From DAOTTX01 sp034437515 (GTDB lineage Bacteria > Chloroflexota > Anaerolineae > Aggregatilineales > Phototrophicaceae): a DNA stretch of 14,952 nt. A model generated the notes under the pieces. It had not been told where the DNA came from. It saw nothing but the letters and a program-made list of their open reading frames with translations, and did not search any database. Location of the stretch: the NCBI GenBank assembly GCA_034437515.1, contig DAOTTX010000152.1, positions 1 to 14,952 on the forward strand. Reading direction: 5' to 3'. Shown here piece by piece: positions 1-7,184 of the stretch (position 1 is its first letter; each line of letters starts with the position of its first letter). The position numbers and the translations under genes were made by a program.

Positions 1-160
1 GTTTTTGCGCTGGTTTTGATGGAAAAAGGTCATTGTTTAAGGCAAAAACGTTGTTTGCGCGGCCTTGAGCAAAACCTTTAGGGTCTCACCATGCGAAATC
101 CCAGAGAACCTCCCTTTTTTGAGCTTTTGATTGTTGTTGGAGTCCCCCGCTCATGCTCGC

Positions 161-194
161 AACCTGTCCTGAGTGCCCCGGCCGGGGGCAGGTT
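161..194. other. Imperfect GC-rich hairpin downstream of the dehydrogenase gene
   Basis: AACCTG (161-166) pairs with CAGGTT (189-194) and encloses the perfect palindrome CCCCGGCCGGGG (176-187). A one-sided internal loop (167-175) separates the two helices. It lies about 120 bp beyond the stop of the minus-strand dehydrogenase. There is no T-run next to it, so it is not a standard rho-independent terminator. It could be a bidirectional transcription barrier or part of the insertion-sequence end. Confidence 0.35.
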
Positions 195-205
195 CTGAGC
201 AGGGC

Positions 206-238
206 GGTACATTTTGGGTGAACATGGGTGGTACATTT
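206..238. repeat. Tandem GGTACATTT repeats, period 24 bp
   Basis: GGTACATTT occurs at 206-214 and 230-238, in the contexts GGGCGGTACATTTTGGG and GGGTGGTACATTTACG. The 24-bp period and similar flanks suggest transposase-binding repeats at the end of an insertion sequence, as in IS21-type ends. No transposase gene is visible in this part of the window. Confidence 0.4.
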
Positions 239-313
239 ACGTCCGGCTCTTGACAACGGGTATTGATGCTAAACCTGGCTTCATTCACTGCCTGTATCCA
301 GGCTCTCTGAACG

Positions 314-1363
314 CTAAGCCGCGTCGCTTCTGAAACGTGCCAATTTATCCTGGAAGACTGGGTGATCTATCACATCCGTGTTGACCACATGATCCGGCAC
401 TTCTCCTCTGAAGACCTGGAGAAAGCACGATACGTTCGAAACGACCGCATCATGGAACACGTCCAATGTCCCGGCGGCCCAGTGAGGCGAGAGAACCACG
501 TTCTCCATCTCGGTAAGGGGATCATCGGCAGGGAGTGGTTCCTCGCAGAACACGTCCAATCCAGCGCCAGCAATTCGGCCGTTGGCCAGGGCAACGGCAA
601 GGGCCTGATGGTCAACCACCGGCCCACGAGCCATGTTAATCAGGTAGGCTGTCCGTTTCATCGACGCCAACTCTGATGTACCGATCAATCCACGCGTCTC
701 CTCCGTTAGTGGACAGTGGAGAGAGACAAAATCCGACTCCCTCAGCAGCTTATCAAGGGATACCATCGTCACCCCAATGGCGTCGGCCTCCCCCGAGTCC
801 GCATATGGATCATGGGCCAACACGTGCATCGCCATTGGTGCCACTAGCTTGACAAGCTCTCGTCCGATACTGCCAAGCCCGACTATCCCAAGCGTCCGAC
901 CGCGGAGCTCAATGCCCATCACTTCAGAGCGCAGGTCCCACCGACCTCGTCTCACCAGGCGGTCCAGCTCCCAAAGCCGCTTGGAGAGGACAAGGATAAA
1001 CATCAGGGCGGCAGAGGCTGCTGGAAAACGGAGTGCGTTCGGTGCGTTGACCAAAGCCACGCCAGCTGCAGTGCACGCCTCAAGGTCGATGCGATCGTAG
1101 CCCGCCCCGCAGCGTCCGACCACCGTCAGCCGTTCAGCGCCCTCGGCGAAGGTCTCTTGCGTGACATGTGGATAGATGATGGATAGGGCGTCAACGCTCT
1201 TGATCTGCTCTGGCGTGACGGGGTCCCGGTATTCGTCCAGGAAATGGTATTCGACCTGCGGCGACTCATCCAATCTACTCAACCCGAGGTCGCCATAGGC
1301 GACCTCTCCGCTGTCGTTAAGATAGTCTCGTGTGAAAGCGACCCGAAACGTCTTCTGAGTCAT
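314..1363 (-). CDS. D-isomer-specific 2-hydroxyacid dehydrogenase (SerA/GyaR-like)
   Basis: This is predicted to be a cytosolic NAD(P)-dependent dehydrogenase interconverting a 2-oxoacid and a D-2-hydroxyacid. At 349 aa it lacks the C-terminal ACT domain of long SerA proteins. Seen in the sequence: the dinucleotide-binding motif VGLGSIG at about residues 161-167, catalytic Arg246 in NMARGPVVD, Glu275 in CEEPLP, and His294 in SPHWAAG, the complete Arg-Glu-His set of the family. The frame is open 67 codons further upstream, but I chose the ATG at 1361-1363. It has GGAGG seven bases before it, and the family homology starts there. The gene lies 226 bp downstream of the IclR gene on the same strand. 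Its role may be to reduce a 2-oxoacid such as glyoxylate or hydroxypyruvate released by the pathway. The exact substrate cannot be read from the sequence. Confidence 0.9.
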   Translation of the reverse strand: MTQKTFRVAFTRDYLNDSGEVAYGDLGLSRLDESPQVEYHFLDEYRDPVTPEQIKSVDALSIIYPHVTQETFAEGAERLTVVGRCGAGYDRIDLEACTAAGVALVNAPNALRFPAASAALMFILVLSKRLWELDRLVRRGRWDLRSEVMGIELRGRTLGIVGLGSIGRELVKLVAPMAMHVLAHDPYADSGEADAIGVTMVSLDKLLRESDFVSLHCPLTEETRGLIGTSELASMKRTAYLINMARGPVVDHQALAVALANGRIAGAGLDVFCEEPLPADDPLTEMENVVLSPHWAAGTLDVFHDAVVSNVSCFLQVFRGEVPDHVVNTDVIDHPVFQDKLARFRSDAA

Positions 1364-1589
1364 CTGAGCACCTCCGTGTGTAGAATTCTGAGTCGTTGCC
1401 ACAATACACCCTCTCGTGGTTGGATGCTGGATAGGCCACTCCACGGTCAGCCTGAAGCCTCTTCCCCAGAGAGCGTTCTTCTGCCCACAACCATAGGCAG
1501 TGGCCTCTAGAGCGAGAAGGACGCGTGGTTGATCTCTGCGCCCAGAACGGCGAGGCATGATCATCGGCTGGCCCGCGAATCCAAGGGGC

Positions 1590-2399
1590 CTATGTACGCA
1601 CCTGAGCTTCCTTGGAGCCTTCGAATCCTAGCTGCTGCGAGACGCTGGCCGCAACCGCGGAGACGAGGTCACCCAGTTCCGTAATGCGGTCAGTGGTCAC
1701 GCGACCAGAAGAGCCGGAGACACTTAAGGCAGCCACGATGTTTCCCCTCCTGTCCCTGATAGGGCTTGAGACACAGCGAACTCCTACGTCATACTCCCTA
1801 TTGTCAATGGCGTATCCCCGCTCACGGACGCTGACCAACTCTTCACGAAGTTGCTCTGAATCCGTGATGGTGTAATCTGTGTAGGCCTCGAGACCTGTCT
1901 CTTGGATGTAACGGTCTAGCTCCTCTTCATCGTAATGAGCCAGGATGCACTTACCAACGCCAGTGGCGTGAAGCGGGGCGTGGGCGCCGATGCGTGCGAA
2001 CATTCCAACCGCTTGCCCACGATCACCTTGGGCCTGGGCCACATAGACAACCTCCCCGTCGCGAGGGACAACCAGATTGGCGAGTTCTCCTGTCTCGTGC
2101 GCTAGACGCTCCAAGTGACTCATCGCGACGCTTTTTAGATGAAGGTGTTCCTCTGCGGACGCGCACAGTCGCAGCGCTCCGAGCCCCAGATGGTAGTGCT
2201 TCTCACTGTCTTGATGGACATAGTCGTACTCCGCCATCGTGTTAAGGATGCGATGGGCCGTCGAAGGATGAAGCCCTAGGCTGTCGCTGCAGGCAGTCAG
2301 GGCGATCCCGTCTTTGTTTTCCGCGAGCAACTCCAGAAGAGAGAGAGCTCTCGCTACCGACTTCACGCGGTATGGGTGTTCTTTCTCATTCTTTGCCAT
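1590..2399 (-). CDS. IclR-family transcriptional regulator
   Basis: A 269-aa DNA-binding regulator of normal IclR length. The N-terminal winged helix-turn-helix covers about residues 11-72 (VKSVARALSLLELL, then LGLHPSTAHRIL as recognition helix). The C-terminal effector domain (about 85-260) carries family signatures: APLHATGVGK near 141-150, the segment NREYDVGVRCV near 200-210, and RDRRGNIVAALSVSG near 215-229. I chose the ATG at 2397-2399 because AGGGAG lies about nine bases upstream; an in-frame extension of 58 codons reads through promoter-like DNA and is not family-like. The gene is divergent from the hydantoinase-like gene, the classical arrangement for an IclR protein that controls its neighbour and itself. 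The effector is probably a pathway intermediate, which is inference. The downstream dehydrogenase may be co-transcribed. Confidence 0.93.
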   Translation of the reverse strand: MAKNEKEHPYRVKSVARALSLLELLAENKDGIALTACSDSLGLHPSTAHRILNTMAEYDYVHQDSEKHYHLGLGALRLCASAEEHLHLKSVAMSHLERLAHETGELANLVVPRDGEVVYVAQAQGDRGQAVGMFARIGAHAPLHATGVGKCILAHYDEEELDRYIQETGLEAYTDYTITDSEQLREELVSVRERGYAIDNREYDVGVRCVSSPIRDRRGNIVAALSVSGSSGRVTTDRITELGDLVSAVAASVSQQLGFEGSKEAQVRT

Positions 2400-2442
2400 G
2401 AGCGCATTCTCCCTATCAATATGGCTTCGCTGAGTGTCTTCT

Positions 2443-2471
2443 ATTGTATGCGCACCCGATTTCACGGGCAA
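2443..2471 (-). promoter_or_regulatory. Predicted sigma70 promoter of the iclR-type gene
   Basis: On the minus strand TTGCCC (2471-2466) and TACAAT (2448-2443) are separated by 17 bp, giving 4/6 and 5/6 matches to the consensus. The predicted transcription start is about 40 bp upstream of the chosen ATG. A TGCGCA palindrome (2449-2454) abuts the -10 box inside the spacer, where a bound repressor would block transcription, which would suit autoregulation. Confidence 0.5.
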
Positions 2472-2499
2472 GCCTGCGTCGAAGCTTACGGAATGCGCA
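2449..2499. promoter_or_regulatory. Possible operator pair: two ATGCGCA sites in the divergent promoter region
   Basis: ATGCGCA occurs at 2448-2454 and 2493-2499, each containing the palindrome TGCGCA, 45 bp centre to centre. The first overlaps the iclR promoter spacer. The second lies about 28 bp upstream of the -35 box of the hydantoinase promoter. The positions suit a regulator that binds both arms, but the sites are short and could occur by chance. Confidence 0.3.
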
Positions 2500-2526
2500 A
2501 GTGGGCGATAAGTGTCGCGATCCCGC

Positions 2527-2554
2527 TTGACAAATCCAGCTGATATTATACAAT
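2527..2554 (+). promoter_or_regulatory. Predicted sigma70 promoter of the plus-strand catabolic run
   Basis: A perfect -35 box TTGACA (2527-2532) and TACAAT (2549-2554, 5/6) are separated by 16 bp. The predicted start is near 2561, giving a leader of about 34 nt before the hydantoinase-like gene. The surrounding DNA is AT-rich, as expected of a strong promoter. This is the best promoter in the window and is divergent from the regulator gene. Confidence 0.6.
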
Positions 2555-2594
2555 AAGAAAAGCATTTACGCAATATGAAATTTGGGGGTGAAAT

Positions 2595-4034
2595 ATGGGG
2601 TACGATCTAGTCATAAAGAATGGGCGTATTGTCACCAGTGGCTCCGATTTCGTCGGAGACCTTGCTGTCACCGGCGAGAAGATTGCCACTGTGGGTCAAG
2701 ATCTCTCTGGCGAGCGTGAGATCGACGCAACGGGGATGCTTGTCGTCCCTGGTGCCATTGACGGTCACGTCCATATACAGACCGAAAGGCCAATGTGGAG
2801 CTACGACGAAACTTTCGCAACCGGCTCCGTTGCGGCTGCCTTCGGTGGGACGACCACTATGATCGATCAGGTCCAGGTCGAGCCAGGCCACACGCTCAAC
2901 GAGGATCTCGACAAACGGCTGGAGACAGCTCACGGGCAGACAGCGATCGACTACACATTCCATCTGAACATCCGTGAGCCGGACCCGGTTCGTCTCGAAG
3001 AGATTCCCTCCATTTTCGAGCGTGGGATCACGAGTTTCAAGTGGTTCATGGCAATTGAGGGATGGAAGGTCCCTACCGATTTCCTCTTGCGCGGCATGTA
3101 TGAGGTGGCGGCCTATGGGGGCTTGTCGGTTATTCACACAGAGACGCAAGGGGTCATCAATGAGATGAAGCGGCGTGTCAAAGCCGAGGGCCGAACGCAA
3201 GTGAAGTCGTTTCCGTCTATGTATCCAGCTCCAACGGAGGGAGCCGCAGCTGAATTGGCTCTCGCTTTGGCGGAGATATCGGGGAGCCGTGCCTTGATCT
3301 TCCATGTCACGTGCAGTCAAGTCGTGGACGCACTCCGGAGGGCCAGGGATCGGGGAGTGGATGCATCTGGTGAGCTCGGGTTGGGTTGGGCGCTCTTCAC
3401 CGATGAGATCTACGAAGGCGATCCTGTGGCCGCTCTCCCGTTCCTCCTTACACCACCAATCCGGGATGCATCTCATCAGCGAGATCTCTGGAAGGCTCTC
3501 GCCGAGGGAACGCTCAATGTCATCGGCACCGATCACACAGCCATGTGGATGCAACCGGAGGATGAAGCCCTTGAGTTCGTCTGGGAGAACTTCTGCCTTC
3601 GGCCGGAGATCCCGGATAACGATGATAGCGTTCCGACGGACGCCGAAGGGAATCGGTTATTGCCGATGCTTCCGCCAGGAGGTGCTGAGGTCCGTCTGCC
3701 TATGATGTACACCCACGGGGTCCGAGAAGGACGCATCAGTCTGCATCAGTGGGTAGATGTGTGCTGTGCGAATCCCGCCAAGATCTACGATTTGGACGGT
3801 AAGGGACACCTCCTGCCTGGGTATGATGCCGATGTTGTGATCTTCGATCCGGAAAGAGAGGTCACCGTGTCCGTTGACGACCTCCATTCAAACACGGACT
3901 ATTCGGTTTTCGAAGGCATGACCATGCGTGGCGCTGTCGTGAAGACTATCAGCCGAGGCCAGGTCATCGTCGACGGGGACGAGTTCGTTGGTGATCAAGC
4001 CCACGGACGATTCGTGAGGCGCTCGGTTTCATGA
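2595..4034 (+). CDS. Hydantoinase/dihydropyrimidinase-like cyclic amidohydrolase
   Basis: A binuclear-metal amidohydrolase of 479 aa, a normal length for D-hydantoinase/dihydropyrimidinase, which hydrolyse the ring amide of cyclic ureides in the cytosol. All metal-site residues are present: His58 and His60 in DGHVH, the lysine expected to be carboxylated (Lys149 in TSFKWFMA), His181 (VIHTE), His237 (FHVT) and Asp313 (GTDHTAM). The start has GGGGGTG shortly before it. Residues that bind the substrate in characterised D-hydantoinases appear changed: the Tyr five residues after the carboxylated Lys is Ile154, the Ser before PPLR is Thr286, and the PNGG loop reads PPGG. The substrate is therefore probably not a simple hydantoin or dihydropyrimidine; a ring-amide compound related to creatinine, N-methylhydantoin or allantoin is possible. 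It is the first gene of the plus-strand run and probably controlled by the divergent IclR protein. Confidence 0.88.
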   Translation: MGYDLVIKNGRIVTSGSDFVGDLAVTGEKIATVGQDLSGEREIDATGMLVVPGAIDGHVHIQTERPMWSYDETFATGSVAAAFGGTTTMIDQVQVEPGHTLNEDLDKRLETAHGQTAIDYTFHLNIREPDPVRLEEIPSIFERGITSFKWFMAIEGWKVPTDFLLRGMYEVAAYGGLSVIHTETQGVINEMKRRVKAEGRTQVKSFPSMYPAPTEGAAAELALALAEISGSRALIFHVTCSQVVDALRRARDRGVDASGELGLGWALFTDEIYEGDPVAALPFLLTPPIRDASHQRDLWKALAEGTLNVIGTDHTAMWMQPEDEALEFVWENFCLRPEIPDNDDSVPTDAEGNRLLPMLPPGGAEVRLPMMYTHGVREGRISLHQWVDVCCANPAKIYDLDGKGHLLPGYDADVVIFDPEREVTVSVDDLHSNTDYSVFEGMTMRGAVVKTISRGQVIVDGDEFVGDQAHGRFVRRSVS

Positions 4035-4153
4035 GGAACACGCTATTCGTGAGGGGCAGCCGCGCTGTCATTGCAGCGGCTATAGTCGGAAGACCGCATC
4101 TCCAATTCCGACTAGATGCTTGTTTGATCAGAGGACAGCGGAGGATCCTATGA
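4031..4153 (+). CDS. Possible 40-aa small ORF bridging two genes
   Basis: The ATG at 4031-4033 overlaps the stop of the hydantoinase-like gene (ATGA), and the TGA at 4151-4153 overlaps the ATG of the epimerase (ATGA). The 40-codon frame begins MRNTLFVRGSRAVIAAAIVG and is basic at its C-terminus. I recognise no family. Double ATGA overlaps are typical of translationally coupled genes, but the ribosome site is weak: only a GAGG about 12 bases upstream. The same DNA also forms two hairpins (4058-4081 and 4083-4114), an alternative reason for its conservation. The epimerase has its own good GGAGG site, so coupling is not required. Confidence 0.25.
   Translation: MRNTLFVRGSRAVIAAAIVGRPHLQFRLDACLIRGQRRIL
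4058..4114. other. Two consecutive hairpins between hydantoinase-like gene and epimerase
   Basis: AGCCG-CTG (4058-4067, with a two-base bulge) pairs with CAGCGGCT (4074-4081). Directly after it, TAGTCGGAA (4083-4091) is perfectly complementary to TTCCGACTA (4106-4114) across a 14-nt loop. Neither is followed by a T-run, so they look more like an intercistronic processing/stability element or an operator than a terminator. Confidence 0.45.
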
Positions 4154-5193
4154 CTGTGCTTGTTACGGGCGGGACGGGCTTCGTGTTGAGCAACTTCGTG
4201 AAACATCTGCTGGACACCGAGCTAGAGGCAACGATCGTCGTTCTGGACATTGCGCCGTTCAAGGGTGTCGTAGCTCAATTCCTTGATGTTCAAGGTGATC
4301 GCCTCATCGCCGTGCAGGGCGATGTAAGAGACCGTGCAGTGCTTGACAGGATTTCTTCGGAGCATCGCATTACTCATGTGGTGCACGCTGCGGCGCTTAC
4401 ACATCTCCCGGAGTGGGAGTGTGCAAGACCGACCCGGTACGTGGACGTCAACGTGATAGGCACCGTCAATATGCTCGAGTGGGCTCGCACGGTCGACAGC
4501 TTGAAGCGGTTCATGTACGTCAGCAGCGGCGGGGTCTATGGTTCGCCCACGAAGTGGAGCCCCGAGGATGTCCAACCTGAGACAGGTCCTTTCGACCCAC
4601 CGGAGCTCTACGCCGTCACTAAGTACACGGCCGAGCTGATTGTCCGGCGGTACGGCCAGATCTTCGAGCTAGATACGGGTCGCGTGCGGTTCGCGGATGT
4701 CTTCGGCCCGATGGAACGCCCAACACCTGGTCGGGCTAAGATGTCAGCGCCATTCCACATGGTGCGCTCTGTGATTGAAGATCGCCCACTTCGAGTGTCT
4801 CCAGGTACGCTGGAAGCTGGCGGGGACTTCCTCAGCGCCGAGGATATCGCGCCCGCCCTCAAGCAGGTGCTGTTCGCCGACTCGCTTCGTCACGGCGCCT
4901 ACAACATTGCCTTCGGCAGCTACACGATGGCACTGGAGCTGTTCAACGCCTTCGAGACCGTGGCTCCAGACTTCGAGTATGAAGAGAGCAAAGCGGGACT
5001 TGCTGACGTTGCCATGGATCCCACGAAGCGCCTAGCGCGCTGGAACGCCTACTCCATCGAAAGAATGACATCGGAGTTCGAGTGGAGACCCAGACCCCTC
5101 TCAGAGCAACTGGCAAGCTACTACGAGTGGGTGATGGAAGACCCGCAAGTGCGCTGCCCTGAGCTGCCTGCGTCGCCCTCCCTGGGCGTCTAG
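4150..5193 (+). CDS. NAD-dependent epimerase/dehydratase (extended SDR)
   Basis: A cytosolic oxidoreductase or epimerase of the extended short-chain dehydrogenase family, 347 aa. Seen: an N-terminal Rossmann motif TGGTGFVLS (6-14), an acidic residue after the second strand (Asp33), DVRD near 58-61, the segment HAAALTH near 79-85, SSGGVYG (125-131), and the catalytic pair Tyr154 and Lys158 in YAVTK. The third glycine of the usual GxxGxxG is Leu13, which is unusual and may alter cofactor fit. The ATG at 4150 was chosen because GGAGG lies five bases upstream and homology begins there; a longer frame from 4120 lacks support. It follows the amidohydrolase in the same run. Sugar-nucleotide epimerisation is the common family role, but in this catabolic setting it may act on an uronate or other hydroxyacid. 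The substrate is unknown. Confidence 0.87.
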   Translation: MTVLVTGGTGFVLSNFVKHLLDTELEATIVVLDIAPFKGVVAQFLDVQGDRLIAVQGDVRDRAVLDRISSEHRITHVVHAAALTHLPEWECARPTRYVDVNVIGTVNMLEWARTVDSLKRFMYVSSGGVYGSPTKWSPEDVQPETGPFDPPELYAVTKYTAELIVRRYGQIFELDTGRVRFADVFGPMERPTPGRAKMSAPFHMVRSVIEDRPLRVSPGTLEAGGDFLSAEDIAPALKQVLFADSLRHGAYNIAFGSYTMALELFNAFETVAPDFEYEESKAGLADVAMDPTKRLARWNAYSIERMTSEFEWRPRPLSEQLASYYEWVMEDPQVRCPELPASPSLGV

Positions 5194-5269
5194 AAGCTGG
5201 CGATTGGGCCGACGTGTCAACCAAGGAAAGAGAGCTGGAGAGGTGCCGAGCAACAGTTCACAGGATGAG

Positions 5270-5751
5270 ATGATCATCCTCAGTGCCTGTCTGGCAGGCG
5301 TCAGGTGCGTCAACTACCCTTCATATCGAATGGAAGATGAGATGGTGAAGGAGCTTGTGGCGGCGGGGAGGGCTATTCCGCTTTGCTCAGAGCAACTGGG
5401 AGGATTGCCTACCCCACGCCCTCCCGCTGGATTCCTTGGAGGCGGTGCTGAAGGCTTCTGGACCGGGTCGGGGGCGCACCTAACGCGCTTGGTGAGCAGC
5501 GAGGGCATGACTTCAGCGAGCCGTTCTTGCGAGGGCCGCGGGAGATTCTGCGGGTGGCCCAGCTTGCCGGGGCGACTCAGGTCATCCTACACGATGGTAG
5601 CCCGTCATGTGGTGTGACGAAGACGACTGTCTACGACGAGGATGGTCACTTGGTGCATCGGCCCGGTCCTGGAGCCGTTACCTGGTTGCTGCGGTCGCAC
5701 GGCATCACGGTCTATACGCCAGAATCCTGGCGGGAAGAGCACGGCAATTAA
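5270..5751 (+). pseudogene. DUF523-family protein, broken by a one-base frameshift
   Basis: The first part encodes MIILSACLAGVRC and CSEQLGGLPTPRPPAG, clear DUF523 signatures, and runs to about 5502. The family sequence then continues in the next frame as HDFSEPFLRG, AQLAGATQVILHDGSPSCG and VYDEDG up to the TAA at 5749-5751. The switch falls in the GGG run at 5503-5505, and adding one G there restores a single protein of about 160 aa, the usual family size. The conserved cysteines of all three motifs (SACLAGVRC, PLCSEQ, PSCG) survive, suggesting a recent lesion, a sequencing or assembly error, or less likely a programmed shift. The ATG at 5270 fits the family N-terminus; a GTG at 5243 is possible. 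The biochemical role of DUF523 is not established. It lies between epimerase and cyclodeaminase-like genes. Confidence 0.82.
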
Positions 5752-5827
5752 TCGTCATATCAATCCTGTACAGGTCGATCCATGCGCAGATCGCCTGACC
5801 GTTGCCACTTGACAAGGAGGATGGACT

Positions 5828-6790
5828 ATGCCTCTGTTTTTGCGCGAGTCTGACGTTGCGGAGCTCCTGACAATGGACGACGCCCTTGTCGCCGTCGAGG
5901 AAGCGTTTCGGCTGCAAGGCCTGGGTAAGGCGGATAATCGTCCACGCCAGCGCCCACGCCTTGAGCACACAATGCTTCAGGTGATGCCGGCCGCCCTGCC
6001 GGGCCTCGGTTTCGCGCTGAAGGCCTACACGGTCGCGTCCAAGAGCGTGCGTTTTGTCATCCTCCTCTGGGACGAAGAGACCGGTGACCTGCAGGCTGTG
6101 ATTGAGGCCGGACGGCTTGGCCAGATGCGCACGGGGGCGGCCAGCGGCGTCGCGACGCAATACATGGCACGGCTGGATGCTGCAACAGTGGTCATCTTCG
6201 GCACTGGGACGCAAGCCCCGACTCAGTTGGAAGCTGTCTGTGCCGTGCGCGCGATTGAGCAGGTCTGGGTGCACAGCCGGTCGCCTGAGAACAGCGAGCG
6301 CTTCGCTGGAGAGATGTCAGCGCTGCTGGGCGTATCCATTGAGACCGTCGAACGTCCGCATAACGCCGTCAGCGAGGCTGACATTGTCATCACCAGCACA
6401 ACGGCGTCGGAGCCGCTCTTTGATGGGCATTGGCTTAAACCGGGCGTTCACATAAACGCTACCGGGTCAAACAGGGAAGACGCACAGGAGATCGATGCGA
6501 AGACGGTGGAGAAGGCCGATCTGATCGCGATTGACGATCTGGCTCAAGGCCGGATCGAGGCCGGCGATCTGATCGCTGCAAAACGTCAAGGGGTCTTCAG
6601 CTGGGACAGCGTGGTCGAGCTGGGTCAGATCGTGACCGGCAAGCAGGAAGGCCGGCAAGACGATACCAGTTGCACCCTCTTCGAGTCGCTGGGAGTCGCC
6701 ATTGAGGATCTAGCCGTCGCTCGATGTGTGTACCAGGAAGCCACGGCGTTGGAGGTAGGTGAACAACTACCCGAGACGATCCTCGGGTAG
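5828..6790 (+). CDS. Ornithine cyclodeaminase/mu-crystallin family enzyme
   Basis: A cytosolic NAD(P)-binding enzyme of 320 aa, a typical length for the family, whose members include ornithine cyclodeaminase, alanine dehydrogenase of the archaeal type, and ketimine or cyclic imino acid reductases. The substrate side shows Arg44 and Lys65 (FALKAY), with Arg101 in QMRTGAASG. The Rossmann motif is FGTGTQA (124-130), and a conserved GSNREDAQEID segment follows at 213-223. AGGAGG lies seven bases before the ATG, making the start secure. A perfect 10-bp palindrome CCTGTACAGG sits upstream at 5765-5774. It is the last gene of the plus-strand run, and its stop codon forms the end of a hairpin arm. 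In this context it could remove ammonia from, or reduce, an amino or imino acid intermediate; which of the family reactions applies cannot be told. Confidence 0.9.
   Translation: MPLFLRESDVAELLTMDDALVAVEEAFRLQGLGKADNRPRQRPRLEHTMLQVMPAALPGLGFALKAYTVASKSVRFVILLWDEETGDLQAVIEAGRLGQMRTGAASGVATQYMARLDAATVVIFGTGTQAPTQLEAVCAVRAIEQVWVHSRSPENSERFAGEMSALLGVSIETVERPHNAVSEADIVITSTTASEPLFDGHWLKPGVHINATGSNREDAQEIDAKTVEKADLIAIDDLAQGRIEAGDLIAAKRQGVFSWDSVVELGQIVTGKQEGRQDDTSCTLFESLGVAIEDLAVARCVYQEATALEVGEQLPETILG
6767..6790 (+). terminator. Hairpin containing the stop codon of the cyclodeaminase-like gene
   Basis: CTACCCGAG (6767-6775) and CTCGGGTAG (6782-6790) form a perfect 9-bp stem with a 6-nt loop. The last three bases of the right arm are the TAG stop. 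There is no T-run after it, so it may act as a weak or factor-assisted terminator or protect the 3' end of the message. It faces the convergent operon. Confidence 0.45.
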
Positions 6791-7184
6791 CACTTGTAGC
6801 TGCGTGTGATTCGCCCCCCCACCTCTGGGAAACCTGTGAATACTCCTCTCTTGACAGGGCCATAGGGCGGGCCAGTGAATGCCCCCCACTCTTGCGTCTG
6901 AGTCAGCGGGAATTAGCAGGCTGACCGCGTATGAAAGGGATCTTCAGAGCTACCCTCCCCACGTGCAGAGACCCCTGAGAGTCTTCCCAGAAGGCCATGA
7001 GTTGACTTCAGACACGTGGAGGCCAAGATCGCGCCTCCGATCACTCTTGCGCTGCGACACATTCTCCTCGGCGCACTAAATCAAGCACGGGACGATCAAG
7101 AGGCTCCGCCTAACAGCGTCCTAATACAGGTCGCCCGAGGATGGAGCCAATTGGCAGGAACAAAGTCCGTCCTGCAAGAGCCCG
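6791..7184. other. Intergenic region between two convergent operons
   Basis: I see no recognisable gene in these 394 bp. Short open frames exist, such as one on the plus strand from about 7016, but they have no ribosome site or familiar protein motif. The stretch separates the ends of the plus-strand and minus-strand runs, and no canonical bidirectional terminator was found in it. Confidence 0.6.

Larger units (their letters stand above)
1..313. other. Non-coding flank, probable insertion-sequence end remnant
   Basis: I find no convincing gene in this stretch on either strand. It holds an imperfect hairpin at 161-194 and two copies of GGTACATTT at 206-214 and 230-238. Short tandem repeats of this kind, close to a TTGACA-like sequence (about 249), are reminiscent of the multiple terminal repeats at the ends of IS21-type elements. 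That is a resemblance from memory, not a match. The stretch lies downstream of the minus-strand dehydrogenase gene and may mark one edge of the catabolic island. Confidence 0.35.

Noticed and set aside
1364..1564. 67-codon N-terminal extension of the hydroxyacid dehydrogenase
   Set aside because: The strong GGAGG before the internal ATG at 1361-1363 and the start of family homology place the start there.
2607..3554. 315-codon minus-strand frame opposite the hydantoinase-like gene
   Set aside because: It has no recognisable motifs and lies wholly within a strongly conserved amidohydrolase gene on the other strand.
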